In this document: positions 1-8,861 of the stretch, in pieces
How the letters are laid out: the number at the start of each line of letters is the position of its first letter
Position numbering within the stretch: the first letter of the stretch is position 1
Source: an uncultured Nesterenkonia sp.
GTDB taxonomy: Bacteria; Actinomycetota; Actinomycetes; Actinomycetales; Micrococcaceae
Assembly: GCA_946222885.1 (NCBI GenBank)
Contig: CAMIAK010000011.1
Location: 1 to 64,000, forward strand
DNA length: 64,000 nt
Direction of reading: 5' to 3'
Notes under the pieces: model-generated
What the model saw: the letters and a program-made list of their open reading frames with translations, nothing else
Database searches by the model: none
What the model was told of the DNA's origin: nothing
Position numbers and translations under genes: made by a program

Positions 1-146
1 TCAGGGAACCCCGCCCTCGCGGTCGAAGGACTCAGTCCAGGAGCAGCCCCGGCTGGTCCTCTCGGGGCACCCTCGAACCCGCTCCGCGGCTTCAGGGAAC
101 CCCGCCCTCGCGGTCGAAGGACTCAGTCCAGGAGCAGCCCCGGCTG
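1..146. repeat. 91-bp-period partial tandem duplication at the 3' end of the E2 gene
   Basis: Bases 1-55 are repeated exactly at 92-146, with 36 unrelated bases between. The second copy contains the last codons and stop of the E2 acyltransferase gene, so the first copy carries an orphan duplicate of that 3' end (reading PGLLLD then stop on the minus strand). The first copy begins at the window edge, so further copies may lie outside. Bases 1-122 contain no other gene that I can support. Confidence 0.9.
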
Positions 147-1565
147 CTCCAGGACTGAGGCGACGTCGGAGATGAAGCGGCCGGCGTGCTCGCCGTCGAT
201 GAGGCGGTGGTCGAAGGAGCCGCCGATGGTCATGATGTCGCGCGGGACGATCTGGCCCTCCACCACCCAGGGCTTCCTCTGCACACGGCCCAGCGCGACG
301 ATCGAGGCCTGGCCCGGGGGCAGGATCGGGGTCCCGCCGTCGAGCCCGAGACTGCCGATGTTGGTGATCGAGATGGTCCCGCCCTGCATCTCCGCCGGGG
401 TGGTCTTCCCGTCCCGGGCGTCCACGGTCAGCTGGGTGATGGCCGCAGCCAGTCCCCGGGTGTTGAAGGTGTGGGCCTCATGGATCACCGGAACCACCAG
501 CCCGCGCGGGGTGGCGGCCGCGATCCCGAGGTTCACGTAGTTCTTCAGCGTGTAGTGGGTGTCATGCCAGGAGGCGTTGACCTGCGGGTTCCGCCGGGCC
601 GCCCAGATGATCGCCTTGGCCGCGAAGAGCATCGGGGAGACGCTCAGCCCCTCATAGGAGGGGTCCTTCTTCAGCGCCTCCCGCAGCTCCATGGTGCGGG
701 TGACGTCCACCTCCTTGAAGACCGAGACATGCGGGACGTTGGCCGCCATATGGGAGACGTTGGCCGCCGTCGCCTTGCGCACGCCGCGGACCTGGATCTT
801 CTCCTCCCGCGGGCCCTCATAGAGAAGCCCCTGCTCAGCCGGGGCCGGCGGGCGCGGGGAAGCGGTCACCGGCAGGCTGCGGGCCGGAGCTCCGCCGGCC
901 GACTGGCGCGCCTTCTTCTCCTGGGCCTGACGCTCGACGTCGTCACGGGTGATCTTGCCGTTGCCGCCGGAGCCCACCAGCTCCCAGACCGCGACGCCGA
1001 GCCGCTTGGCCAGCGCACGCACCGGCGGACTGGCCTTGGCCACGATGTCCGCGATGTCGGAGGAGCCGCCGGTCTCCAGGGGCAGCACGGGGTCCGGCAG
1101 ATTCATGTCGGAGACATCGACGACGTCGGGCTCGGTGTGCCGCACACGGGGGCGGCGGACCGCGGCGTCAGCCTTGGGGCCGGAGCCGACCAGCGCATTG
1201 CTGTCCTGACCGGAGCCGCTGCTCTCTGCCGGGGCCGCCTTCTCCTGCTTCTTCTGCGGAGCAGGCTTCTCCTTCGCCTCCGAGGCCGGCGCCTCCTGCG
1301 GGGTCTGCTGGGGCGCCTGCGCGTCACCCTCTGCTGCGATGCGGATCAGCGGGGACCCCACCTCGATGGTCTCGCCCTCCTCCACCACGAGCTCCTCCAC
1401 CGTGCCGGCGAAGGGCACCGGCAGCTCCACCAGGGACTTGGCGGTCTCGATCTCCACCACGATGTCGTTGACCGCCACCGTGTCCCCGACGGCGACCCGC
1501 CAGGAGACGATCTCGGCCTCGGTGAGGCCCTCCCCGACGTCGGGAAGGTTGAAGGTCTCAGCCAT
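123..1565 (-). CDS. bkdB: Branched-chain 2-oxoacid dehydrogenase E2 (dihydrolipoamide acyltransferase)
   Basis: This is the E2 core of a 2-oxoacid dehydrogenase complex, which moves the acyl group from E1 to CoA on a lipoyl arm in the cytoplasm. The 480-residue protein has one N-terminal lipoyl domain with the lipoylated lysine in ETAKS (K43), a long Ala/Pro/Gln-rich linker, and a peripheral subunit-binding domain near 178-215. A C-terminal catalytic domain ends in the HRLIDG motif, with the catalytic His near 453. A single lipoyl domain fits BCKDH-type E2. It is the last gene of an operon with E1 alpha and E1 beta, and no E3 is in view. Neighbouring E1 subunits favour branched-chain 2-oxoacids, but pyruvate or acetoin cannot be excluded from sequence. 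The stop codon lies inside a duplicated segment. Confidence 0.93.
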   Translation of the reverse strand: MAETFNLPDVGEGLTEAEIVSWRVAVGDTVAVNDIVVEIETAKSLVELPVPFAGTVEELVVEEGETIEVGSPLIRIAAEGDAQAPQQTPQEAPASEAKEKPAPQKKQEKAAPAESSGSGQDSNALVGSGPKADAAVRRPRVRHTEPDVVDVSDMNLPDPVLPLETGGSSDIADIVAKASPPVRALAKRLGVAVWELVGSGGNGKITRDDVERQAQEKKARQSAGGAPARSLPVTASPRPPAPAEQGLLYEGPREEKIQVRGVRKATAANVSHMAANVPHVSVFKEVDVTRTMELREALKKDPSYEGLSVSPMLFAAKAIIWAARRNPQVNASWHDTHYTLKNYVNLGIAAATPRGLVVPVIHEAHTFNTRGLAAAITQLTVDARDGKTTPAEMQGGTISITNIGSLGLDGGTPILPPGQASIVALGRVQRKPWVVEGQIVPRDIMTIGGSFDHRLIDGEHAGRFISDVASVLEQPGLLLD

Positions 1566-1594
1566 GGTGGACTCTCCTCGAAGAAGTTGCGGGC

Positions 1595-2614
1595 TCAGTA
1601 GCTGAAGCTGCGGTCGACGGCTTCGAGCATGCGGTCGATGTCCGGCAGGTAGCGGTGCTCCTGCTTCGACGGCGGATAGGGCATGTGGAAGCCGCCCACC
1701 CGCAGCACCGGCGAACGCAGCCGTCCGTGGGCCTTCTCCGCGACCCGGGAGGCGATCTCTCCGCCGAAGCCGCCGAAGGTCGGCGCCTCATGCGCGACGA
1801 CGAGCCGGCCCGTCTTGGCCGCCGACCGGGCGATGGTCTCATCGTCCAGAGGGCTGATGGAGCGGATGTCCACGACCTCGATGCTGCGCCCGTCCTGGGA
1901 GGCGGCCTCAGCGGCGGCCAGCGCCACCGGGACCAACGGACCGTAGCAGGCGATGGTGGCGTCGGCGCCCTCGCGCACGACCTGCGCGCCGAAGGCGTCC
2001 GGAGCCGGGTTCTCGCGGTCCACCGCACCCTTGAGCCAGTAGCGGCGCTTGGGCTCCAGGATGATGACCGGGTCGTCGCAGACGATGGCCTGGCGGGTCA
2101 TCCAATATGCGTCATGGGGGTTGGAGGGCGCGATGATCCGCAGCCCCGCGGTGTGGGCGAAGAGCGCCTCCGGGGACTCCGAGTGGTGCTCGATGGAGCC
2201 GATGGAGCCGCCATAGGGCAGCCGGATGGTGACCGGCACCTTGATCTGCCCGTTGGAGCGGTTGTGCATCTTGGCCAGCTGGGTGGTGATCTGGTTGAAG
2301 GCCGGGAAGACGAAGCCGTCGAACTGGATCTCCGCCACCGGGCGGTAGCCGCGCATGGCCATGCCGATGCTGGTGCCGACGATCCCGGACTCGGCCAGCG
2401 GGGAGTCGATGACCCGGTCTGTCCCGAAGCGTGCCTGCAGCCCGTCGGTGACGCGGAAGACCCCGCCGAGCGCGCCGATGTCCTCACCGATCAGCAGCGT
2501 CTTCTCATCGGCGGTGAGCTCATCGTGCAGAGCCGCGTTGATGGCCTTGGCCAGCACCATCTCCTCAGGCTGCCGGGCCTGCTCGTGCACCTTCTCCTGC
2601 TGTGCGGCGCTCAT
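1595..2614 (-). CDS. bkdA2: Branched-chain 2-oxoacid dehydrogenase E1 beta subunit
   Basis: This is the beta subunit of the thiamine-diphosphate E1 decarboxylase, working as an alpha2beta2 tetramer with the product of the overlapping upstream gene. The 339-residue length is normal. The N-terminal half has the transketolase-type pyrimidine-binding pattern (LIGEDIGALGGVFRVT, then PLAESGIVGTSIGMAMRG), and the C-terminal half the transketolase-C pattern (IRSISPLDDETI, VAHEAPTFGGFGGEIA). The start overlaps the stop of E1 alpha by 4 nt (ATGA), suggesting translational coupling. A 29-nt gap separates it from E2 downstream. Confidence 0.93.
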   Translation of the reverse strand: MSAAQQEKVHEQARQPEEMVLAKAINAALHDELTADEKTLLIGEDIGALGGVFRVTDGLQARFGTDRVIDSPLAESGIVGTSIGMAMRGYRPVAEIQFDGFVFPAFNQITTQLAKMHNRSNGQIKVPVTIRLPYGGSIGSIEHHSESPEALFAHTAGLRIIAPSNPHDAYWMTRQAIVCDDPVIILEPKRRYWLKGAVDRENPAPDAFGAQVVREGADATIACYGPLVPVALAAAEAASQDGRSIEVVDIRSISPLDDETIARSAAKTGRLVVAHEAPTFGGFGGEIASRVAEKAHGRLRSPVLRVGGFHMPYPPSKQEHRYLPDIDRMLEAVDRSFSY

Positions 2615-3747
2615 GCCTGCCCCCCGTCCTCGGCGAAGCCCGCCTCATAGTCCTTCAGCCAGGCCTTCTCCGCCTCGACCTGCCGGTGCGGCTCCGCGTA
2701 GACCGTGGCGAAGACCTCCTCGAGGGGCTGGACCTCCAGGGAGAGGGTTGCCCGGCGCAGCTCGGCGGCGAGCTCCTCGGCCTCCTCGCCGACCTCCTGG
2801 TAGAAGCTCTCGTCGGCGGTTCCCTCGGCGGTGAGCCAAGTCCGGTAGCGGTCCAGCGGGTCCTGGGCCTTCCACCGCTCGACCTCTTCGGCGGTGCGGT
2901 ATTTGGTGGGGTCGTCGGCGGTGGTGTGGGCACCGATCCGGTAGGTGACCGATTCGATGAGCTTGGGCCCGTTCCCGTCCCGGATCTGCTCCGCCATATG
3001 GGAGGCGACCGCGTAGCTGGCCAGCACGTCGTTGCCGTCCACCCGCACGCCCTCGAAGCCGTAGCCGGCGGCACGCTGAGCCAGCGGAGCCTTCGACTGG
3101 GTGGAGCTGGGCACCGAGATGGCCCAGTGGTTGTTCTGGATGAAGTAGAGCATCGGCAGCCCGTAGGAGCCGGCGAAGACCATGGACTCGTGGACGTCGC
3201 CCTGGCTGGAGGCGCCGTCGCCCAGGCACGCCAGGACGATCTCATCCTCCGCCCGGCCGCGCGGGACCGATCCGGTGCGCAGATCCTGGGCGATGCCCAT
3301 GGCCCAGCCGGCCGCGTGCAGCGTCTGAGCCCCGAGCACCACGGTGTAGAGATGGAAGTTGTGCTTCTGCGGCGTCCAGCCGGTGTGCGCGACGGCGCGG
3401 AACTGGGTGATCAGCTCCTCCGGGGTGATCCCGCGGTAGAGCGCCATGGCGTGCTCGCGGTAGGTGGGGAAGACCATGTCGCTGCGCTTCAGGGCGGCGA
3501 CGGTGCCCACCTGGGCGCCCTCCTGGCCGAGCGCGGGAACCCAGAGCGCGAGCTGTCCCTGGCGCTGAAGAGAGGTGGCTTCGGCATCGAGCCGGCGCTC
3601 CAGGGCCATATGGCGGTAGAGGCTGCGGAGGTCCTCCTCCCCGAGCGCGGCGATGTAGGGGCTGTAGGTCTCGTCCTCGGCGAGCGTCCCCTCGGGCGCG
3701 AGAAGCTGAATGGGCTGCACAGCGTTCATTCTGTCAGTTCCGCTCAT
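2611..3747 (-). CDS. bkdA1: Branched-chain 2-oxoacid dehydrogenase E1 alpha subunit
   Basis: This subunit carries the ThDP-binding motif, running from GDGASSQGDVHE to the NN about 30 residues later (FIQNNHWAIS), and the phosphorylation-loop-like YRIGAHTTADDPTKYR segment of BCKDH E1 alpha. I start it at ATG 3747 because that codon overlaps the TGA of the aminotransferase (ATGA). An internal ATG at 3729 (MNAVQPIQ) is the alternative, and neither has a well-spaced Shine-Dalgarno. Gene order (aminotransferase, E1 alpha, E1 beta, E2) suggests transamination followed by oxidative decarboxylation of an amino acid. Confidence 0.92.
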   Translation of the reverse strand: MSGTDRMNAVQPIQLLAPEGTLAEDETYSPYIAALGEEDLRSLYRHMALERRLDAEATSLQRQGQLALWVPALGQEGAQVGTVAALKRSDMVFPTYREHAMALYRGITPEELITQFRAVAHTGWTPQKHNFHLYTVVLGAQTLHAAGWAMGIAQDLRTGSVPRGRAEDEIVLACLGDGASSQGDVHESMVFAGSYGLPMLYFIQNNHWAISVPSSTQSKAPLAQRAAGYGFEGVRVDGNDVLASYAVASHMAEQIRDGNGPKLIESVTYRIGAHTTADDPTKYRTAEEVERWKAQDPLDRYRTWLTAEGTADESFYQEVGEEAEELAAELRRATLSLEVQPLEEVFATVYAEPHRQVEAEKAWLKDYEAGFAEDGGQA

Positions 3748-4829
3748 CCCTCGCCTGTGTAGACAGTGCACAACGCGATCAGCCGATCATTGGCCTCGCG
3801 CTCTCCGATGCTGACGCGCACGCCCTCACCGTCGAAGGCCCTGACCGCGAGCGCCTGGACCCCTGCCTGGTGCGCGAAATCAAGGGACCTCTCCCTCAGC
3901 GGCAGCCAGAGGAAGTTGCCCTGGGCCTCCGGGACCTGCCACCCGGCCTCCAGCAGGGCATCCCGGACTCTTTGTCGCTCCTCTACAAGTTCCGCCACCC
4001 GGGCGCTGACCTGATCGAGGTGCTGGAGGGAGGCGACGGCGGCGGCCTCCCCGGCCGCGGAGACGGTGAAGGGCGCCGCCACGGTGCGCAGATGCCGGGT
4101 GACCTCCGGCCCGGCGACGGAGTAGCCCACCCGGAGGGTGGCCAGGCCGTGCGCCTTGGAGAAGGTGCGCAGCACCGCCACATTGGGGTGCTTCCGGTAC
4201 AGGGCCAGGGCGTCCAGCGGATCCTCGGTGCGGACGAACTCCTGATAGGCCTCGTCGATGACGACCACCACGTCCTCGGGGACCTTCTCCAGGAAGCCGG
4301 CCGCCTCCTGGTGGGTCAGCGCCGGGCCGGTGGGGTTGTTGGGGGTGCACAGCAGGATGACCCGGGTGTCCCCGGTGATCGCTGCTGCCATGGCCTCGAG
4401 GTCGTGGCGGCCCTCGGCGGTGACCGGGACCATGACGTCCTTGGCCCCGGCGGTGCGGACCACGATGGGGTAGGCCTCGAAGGAGCGCCAGGCATAGATG
4501 ACCTCGTCCTGGCCGCCGTCGGGCCGGGTTCCGGCGAAGGTGTTGATGATCTGGGTCAGCGCGCCCAGGCTGCCGGTGCCGGCGACCACGTCTTCGGCGT
4601 CGACGCCGTAGGTCTGGGCGATGGCGGCCCGGAGGCTCTCCGCGGTCGGGTTCGGGTACCGGTGCAGGGTGTCCACGGCGGCCACGGCCTCTGCCGCGGC
4701 GGGGACCGGGCCCAGCGGGTTCTCGTTGGAGGAGAGCTTATAGGGGGTGAGCCCCTCGGCCGGCACCGGAGGCTTCCCTGCGGCATAGGAGGGGAGCGTC
4801 CTCAGCGCCTCGCGCGGTGTGACGGGCAT
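3744..4829 (-). CDS. hisC: HisC/Pat-type PLP aminotransferase heading the dehydrogenase operon
   Basis: Class I/II PLP aminotransferase of the histidinol-phosphate/aromatic group, 361 residues. Visible features are SSNENPLGP near the N-terminus, the NNPTGPALT segment, and the PLP lysine in TFSKAHGLATLRVGY. Family members act as histidinol-phosphate or phenylalanine aminotransferases, and sequence alone does not separate these. It is not beside any his gene but is coupled by an ATGA overlap to the BCKDH E1 alpha gene. I therefore infer a role in amino-acid degradation, feeding 2-oxoacid to the complex, at least as likely as histidine synthesis. The symbol is by family only. Confidence 0.8.
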   Translation of the reverse strand: MPVTPREALRTLPSYAAGKPPVPAEGLTPYKLSSNENPLGPVPAAAEAVAAVDTLHRYPNPTAESLRAAIAQTYGVDAEDVVAGTGSLGALTQIINTFAGTRPDGGQDEVIYAWRSFEAYPIVVRTAGAKDVMVPVTAEGRHDLEAMAAAITGDTRVILLCTPNNPTGPALTHQEAAGFLEKVPEDVVVVIDEAYQEFVRTEDPLDALALYRKHPNVAVLRTFSKAHGLATLRVGYSVAGPEVTRHLRTVAAPFTVSAAGEAAAVASLQHLDQVSARVAELVEERQRVRDALLEAGWQVPEAQGNFLWLPLRERSLDFAHQAGVQALAVRAFDGEGVRVSIGEREANDRLIALCTVYTGEG

Positions 4830-4882
4830 GGCCGGTCTCCTTCTCAGCGTCTTCTCACACAGAGCGTGAGATCATCGGTTCT

Positions 4883-5275
4883 GTGAGAATCCTACTGGCG
4901 ATCATCCTCAACGCAGTGGCCCTGGGCGCGGCCGCCTTCCTCGTCCCCGGCATCGGCATCCCGGAGGGCGGAGAGTCGGCGGGGACCATGATCCTGTCCT
5001 ATCTGGCCGTGGGCGCGGTCTTCGGGCTGGTCAACGTGGTCATCAAGCCGGTGGTCTCGCTGCTGGCCCTGCCGATCACCTGCCTGACGCTGGGGCTCTT
5101 CGCCCTGGTGATCAACGCCGCCATGCTGATGCTGACCGGCTGGCTGACCGAGCTGGTGACGTTCATCCCGACCTTCCAGGTGCCCAGCTTCTTCTGGGAC
5201 GCGATCCTGGGCGGGCTGATCGTAGCGATCGTCTCCGCCCTGCTGAATCGGTTCGTGGTCTCCACGGCCTCCTGA
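4883..5275 (+). CDS. Phage-holin-family (YvlD-like) small membrane protein
   Basis: A 130-residue protein with a GTG start and about four transmembrane segments. It has the pattern GAVFGLVNVVIKPVVSLLALPIT followed by LGLFALVINAAMLMLTGW, typical of the phage holin family 4 / YvlD proteins found in chromosomes. Function is not established for the family; there is no phage gene nearby. It diverges from the aminotransferase operon, and the 53-bp gap (4830-4882) must hold both promoters. Confidence 0.8.
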   Translation: MRILLAIILNAVALGAAAFLVPGIGIPEGGESAGTMILSYLAVGAVFGLVNVVIKPVVSLLALPITCLTLGLFALVINAAMLMLTGWLTELVTFIPTFQVPSFFWDAILGGLIVAIVSALLNRFVVSTAS

Positions 5276-5291
5276 TCCGCATGCGCGCGCC

Positions 5292-6668
5292 TCATTCCTG
5301 CTCCTGCCAGCCGGTCTCGAAGACGTAGGTCTCCGCCTCGCCTGAGTAGAGCTGCCCGAACTCCGCGAGCATGGCCTGCTCCTCCGGAGAGAGGTAGGCC
5401 TCCGGGCACGCTTCGAGCCGCTCCAGCGCGTCGAGGTGGTGCTGATAGGCATGGGCACCGCCGAAGATCCCCTCAGTGGGCACGTCCTGGTTGTGGAAGT
5501 CGTAGTGGACGGTGAGCCGGTCGCTGGACTCCTGGTGGGCTTCCCCGAAGATCCCGGTCACCGGGTCCCTGCCGTCCTGGAAGTGGACCACCGCGGTGCC
5601 GTGCGGCAGCTGCTTGTTCTGCCCCGCCGCCCCGACGGTGGTCACAGCCCGCAGGTCATACCTGCCCTGCAGTGCGGAGTTGGCCGCCAGGTTGGTGGCC
5701 CCGATGCCGCCCAGGCTGTAGCCGCTCAGCGCCACCGCCGCCCCGGGCTCGGCGCCCACCTCCGCGAGGGCCTGGTCGACGACGCCGGCGAGCTGGTCGG
5801 AGTCGTTGAGGGCGGCATCGATGTATCCCAGGTAGCCGCGTCCGTCCTCCCGGTTGAGGTCCATGGGGTCGATGTCCAGCCCCGGCAGATGGACCATGTA
5901 GACCGGCTGTCCGGACGCGTCCTGGGTGACGGTGACTGAGAGGTCTCCCTCTGCGCTGATCTGCTCCATCTCCTCGAAGTAGTGGTGGAGGGACTCATCA
6001 CCCTCGTGGGAGAAGCTCGTGGTCTGCTCGCCCAGGCTCAGCTGATGGTTCTCCATCTCGAAGCGCAGAAGGCCGCCGTGGTCGTCAGCCTCCATGGCCT
6101 TCATCGCCGCCCAGCCGATCAGCGGAGAACCCTTGAAGAGCATCTTCGGCCCCTGATTGTAGGCCTCGCTCACCGTGAAGACCGCCGCGCTGGCGGCCCA
6201 GTCGTAGACCAGGCCGATGTCACCCTGGCCGGGGCTGGTGATGAAGTGGTGCAGGACCACCTGGGAGTCGCCGAGGATCACACCGAAGTCCATCCACCGC
6301 TGGACGGTGTTCTCCGCGTCCCGGTAGGCGTCATGGACGGCGTCGAGCGCGCCGCGGCCCCGTTCGACCAGCTCCCTGACCCCCAGGGTGCGCAGGCTGA
6401 GCGCGCCCAGCCGCACGCCCAGCAGGGGAATCCTCCAGTGCAGGGGCAGCCCGGCGGTGGCCATCATCCCGGTGACCCCCATCAGCCCCTGCACCTGGTC
6501 CTCGCTGACGCCGGTGGCCTCTCCCAGGTAGGCGTTGGCGGTGGTCAGCTGCTCCCAGGCCAGGTTGATCTGGGTGGGGCCGCCGTAGCTGCGCACGCTG
6601 AACCCCTGATCCGCGGCCGGGGCGAAGTAGTTGACGGGATCGGGGGTGAGGATGTCGTAGTCGCTCAT
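5292..6668 (-). CDS. Alpha/beta-hydrolase (lipase-like) paired with a WXG100-like protein
   Basis: A 458-residue protein without a signal peptide. The nucleophile elbow is GYSLGG (Ser318). A plausible acid lies in FQDGRD (Asp365 or Asp368) and a histidine in GGAHAYQHH (His406, or 410/411), giving a Ser-Asp-His triad of lipase/esterase type. The N-terminal 150 residues are helical and alanine/leucine-rich and could be a targeting or oligomerisation domain. A strong AGGAGG Shine-Dalgarno precedes the ATG. It sits 42 nt after the WXG100-like gene on the same strand. Substrate is unknown. I infer a type VII-secreted or surface lipolytic enzyme from the pairing; no ESX machinery gene is in the window. 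Confidence 0.7.
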   Translation of the reverse strand: MSDYDILTPDPVNYFAPAADQGFSVRSYGGPTQINLAWEQLTTANAYLGEATGVSEDQVQGLMGVTGMMATAGLPLHWRIPLLGVRLGALSLRTLGVRELVERGRGALDAVHDAYRDAENTVQRWMDFGVILGDSQVVLHHFITSPGQGDIGLVYDWAASAAVFTVSEAYNQGPKMLFKGSPLIGWAAMKAMEADDHGGLLRFEMENHQLSLGEQTTSFSHEGDESLHHYFEEMEQISAEGDLSVTVTQDASGQPVYMVHLPGLDIDPMDLNREDGRGYLGYIDAALNDSDQLAGVVDQALAEVGAEPGAAVALSGYSLGGIGATNLAANSALQGRYDLRAVTTVGAAGQNKQLPHGTAVVHFQDGRDPVTGIFGEAHQESSDRLTVHYDFHNQDVPTEGIFGGAHAYQHHLDALERLEACPEAYLSPEEQAMLAEFGQLYSGEAETYVFETGWQEQE

Positions 6669-6710
6669 GGTCGTGGGAGCCTCCTGGGGTTGGCTGGGCG
6701 GGGAAGAGGG

Positions 6711-7181
6711 TCAGTCCGCTGACCCGGTGAGGGCAGAGAGGACGTCCCCGACGGTGTAGAGGATCGGCGGGATCCCGCCGTGGTCGTTGAGGAAGCGCAC
6801 GAAGCCGGCCGGATCGCCCAGTGCCGCCAGCGCCTCCTGGATGACCTCCGGCAGCAGCGAGACCGCGACGCCGGCCGTGGCGGCCAGCAGCCTGGCCACC
6901 GTGCGGGCCTGTTCAGCCATGGTGCGCAGGTCCGCGGCGATGATCCGCGCCTCATCGGCGAGCTCGCGCGCCTCCGCGGCCACGGACCCTCCCTCCCCGC
7001 GCAGGTGGGCCACTGCTGAGCGGAAGGCCTTCCCGGAGTCGGAGTCCCAGCCCGAGTCCTCGGCCCGGCGCAGGGCGGCGTCATAGGGCCCGGAGAGCTC
7101 CCCCACATATCCCAGGGCTCCGCCGATGTGGTCGTACACCGAGGCCATCCGGTCCAGCTCTGCGGCCGCTAGGCAGAACAT
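6711..7181 (-). CDS. WXG100/ESX-like helical protein
   Basis: A 156-residue mostly alpha-helical protein. A WDSDSG turn near residue 45 separates two long helices rich in Ala, Arg and Glu, as in WXG100 or larger LXG-like secretion partners. It is longer than the canonical 100 residues and ends with a hydrophobic stretch (VAVSLLPEVI). It is transcribed just ahead of the lipase-like gene, the order usual for a type VII chaperone/substrate pair. The assignment rests on pattern and context, not on a clear family match. Confidence 0.55.
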   Translation of the reverse strand: MFCLAAAELDRMASVYDHIGGALGYVGELSGPYDAALRRAEDSGWDSDSGKAFRSAVAHLRGEGGSVAAEARELADEARIIAADLRTMAEQARTVARLLAATAGVAVSLLPEVIQEALAALGDPAGFVRFLNDHGGIPPILYTVGDVLSALTGSAD

Positions 7182-7397
7182 GCTTGTCTCCTCCCCTGTC
7201 GGTCTCTCTGCCCACTGACGCTAGAGGCTGCGGGAGGGGAGCAGGGCCGCAGCCGCCGGTTCTGTGGAGAGCCGGGCGCGGCAGGAGGGAACCGCCGCCT
7301 CTGTGGAGGAGACGGCACAGAAGATCGCCCGGAGGGGAGCAGAGTCGGGCAGGAACCGGGCCGGCGTCGCCCCTCCATGTCCGTGTCTCATGACAAA

Positions 7398-8843
7398 ATG
7401 AACTCCATGGCCAACTCCTCTGCTCTCTCTGCTGACCAGGACCGCGTCTCGCTTGCCGCCGCGGAGCCGACAATCGCCCTCGGCGCACTGGACGGACGCT
7501 ACCGCGGCGCCGTCGCCCCGCTGGTGGACCACCTCTCCGAGGCCGCGCTGAACCGCAACCGCATCCATGTGGAGGTGGAGTGGTTCATCCATCTGTGCCA
7601 GCGGCAGGTGCTGCCGGGCCTCCCCCAGCTCACCGAGGAGCAGATCGAGGGTCTGCGCGGGATCGTCACCGGCTTCGGGCCGGAGGAGATCGCCGAGCTG
7701 GGCGCCATCGAGGCGGAGACCGTGCACGACGTGAAGGCCGTGGAGTACTTCATCGCCCGGCGCCTGGACGGCCTGGGGCTGGGCGGCCTGACCCCCCTGG
7801 TGCACTTCGCCTGCACCTCCGAGGACATCAACAACCTCTCCTACGCCGTGGGCATCCGCGATGCCGTGGAGCAGGTCTGGCTGCCGGCTGCCCGTGAGGC
7901 GCTGTCCGGGCTCTCCGAGCTGGCGGAGAAGGCCGCCGAAGTGCCGATGCTCTCCCGCACCCACGGCCAGCCCGCGACCCCGTCCACCCTGGGCAAGGAG
8001 ATCGCGGTGTTCGTGCACCGGCTGGGACGCCAGGCGCGCCGCATCGAGCAGCAGGAGTACCTGGGCAAGATCAACGGCGCCACCGGCACCTACGCCGCGC
8101 ACCTGGCCGCCGCCCCCGACGCCGACTGGCCGGGGATCGCCCAGTCCTTCGTGGAGAAGCTGGGCCTGACCTTCAACCCGCTGACCACCCAGATCGAGTC
8201 CCACGACTTCCAGGCGGAGCTCTACGCGGACATCGCCCGGTTCAACCGGATCCTGCACGGGCTGTGCGTGGACGTGTGGAGCTACATCAGCATCGGCTTC
8301 TTCAAGCAGATCCCCGTGGCCGGCGCCACCGGCTCCTCCACCATGCCGCATAAGGTGAACCCCATCCGGTTCGAGAACGCCGAGGCTAACCTGGAGATCT
8401 CCAACGCTCTGCTGGACGCCCTGGGGGCCACCCTGGTGGAGTCCCGCTGGCAGCGCGACCTCACCGACTCCTCCGGGCAGCGGAACATCGGCACCGGGCT
8501 GGGCCATTCCGTGCTGGCGCTGTCCAACGTCACCAAGGGACTCAAGCAGCTGGCCGTGGCCGAGGACGTCATCGCCGCTGACCTCGACGCGAACTGGGAG
8601 GTCCTCGGCGAGGCGATCCAGACAGTGATGCGGGCCGAGGCCATCGCCGGGACCGAGGGCATGGAGAACCCCTACGAGCGGCTGAAGGAGCTGACCCGGG
8701 GCCGCCGCGTGGACGCTGAGAAGCTCAAGGAGTTCGTGGGTGGTCTGGGGCTGTCCGCGCAGGCCGAGGAGCGGCTCAAGAACCTCACCCCCGCGGCCTA
8801 CACCGGCCTGGCCGCGCAGCTGGCCCAGAAGTTCAGCCGCTGA
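7398..8843 (+). CDS. purB: Adenylosuccinate lyase
   Basis: Catalyses two fumarate-releasing steps in purine synthesis (SAICAR to AICAR, and adenylosuccinate to AMP). The protein of about 480 residues has the fumarase/lyase signature GSSTMPHKVNPIRFEN, the catalytic-region motif SRTHGQPATPSTLGKE, and the N-terminal ALDGRY of PurB. Length and motifs fit the longer E. coli-like PurB type. The start is uncertain: ATG 7398 and ATG 7407 are both possible and no clear Shine-Dalgarno is seen. The 216 bp upstream (7182-7397) separates it from the divergent WXG-like gene and shows no further gene. Confidence 0.95.
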   Translation: MNSMANSSALSADQDRVSLAAAEPTIALGALDGRYRGAVAPLVDHLSEAALNRNRIHVEVEWFIHLCQRQVLPGLPQLTEEQIEGLRGIVTGFGPEEIAELGAIEAETVHDVKAVEYFIARRLDGLGLGGLTPLVHFACTSEDINNLSYAVGIRDAVEQVWLPAAREALSGLSELAEKAAEVPMLSRTHGQPATPSTLGKEIAVFVHRLGRQARRIEQQEYLGKINGATGTYAAHLAAAPDADWPGIAQSFVEKLGLTFNPLTTQIESHDFQAELYADIARFNRILHGLCVDVWSYISIGFFKQIPVAGATGSSTMPHKVNPIRFENAEANLEISNALLDALGATLVESRWQRDLTDSSGQRNIGTGLGHSVLALSNVTKGLKQLAVAEDVIAADLDANWEVLGEAIQTVMRAEAIAGTEGMENPYERLKELTRGRRVDAEKLKEFVGGLGLSAQAEERLKNLTPAAYTGLAAQLAQKFSR

Positions 8844-8861
8844 GGCTCGCTTCCTTCCGAC

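Noticed and set aside
186..1601. A 471-codon plus-strand open frame opposite the E2 gene
   Set aside because: Composition is that of an antisense shadow; the minus strand encodes a clear E2 protein.
4883..5275. Holin-family protein as a sign of prophage
   Set aside because: No phage gene is nearby, and this family is mostly chromosomal in actinobacteria.
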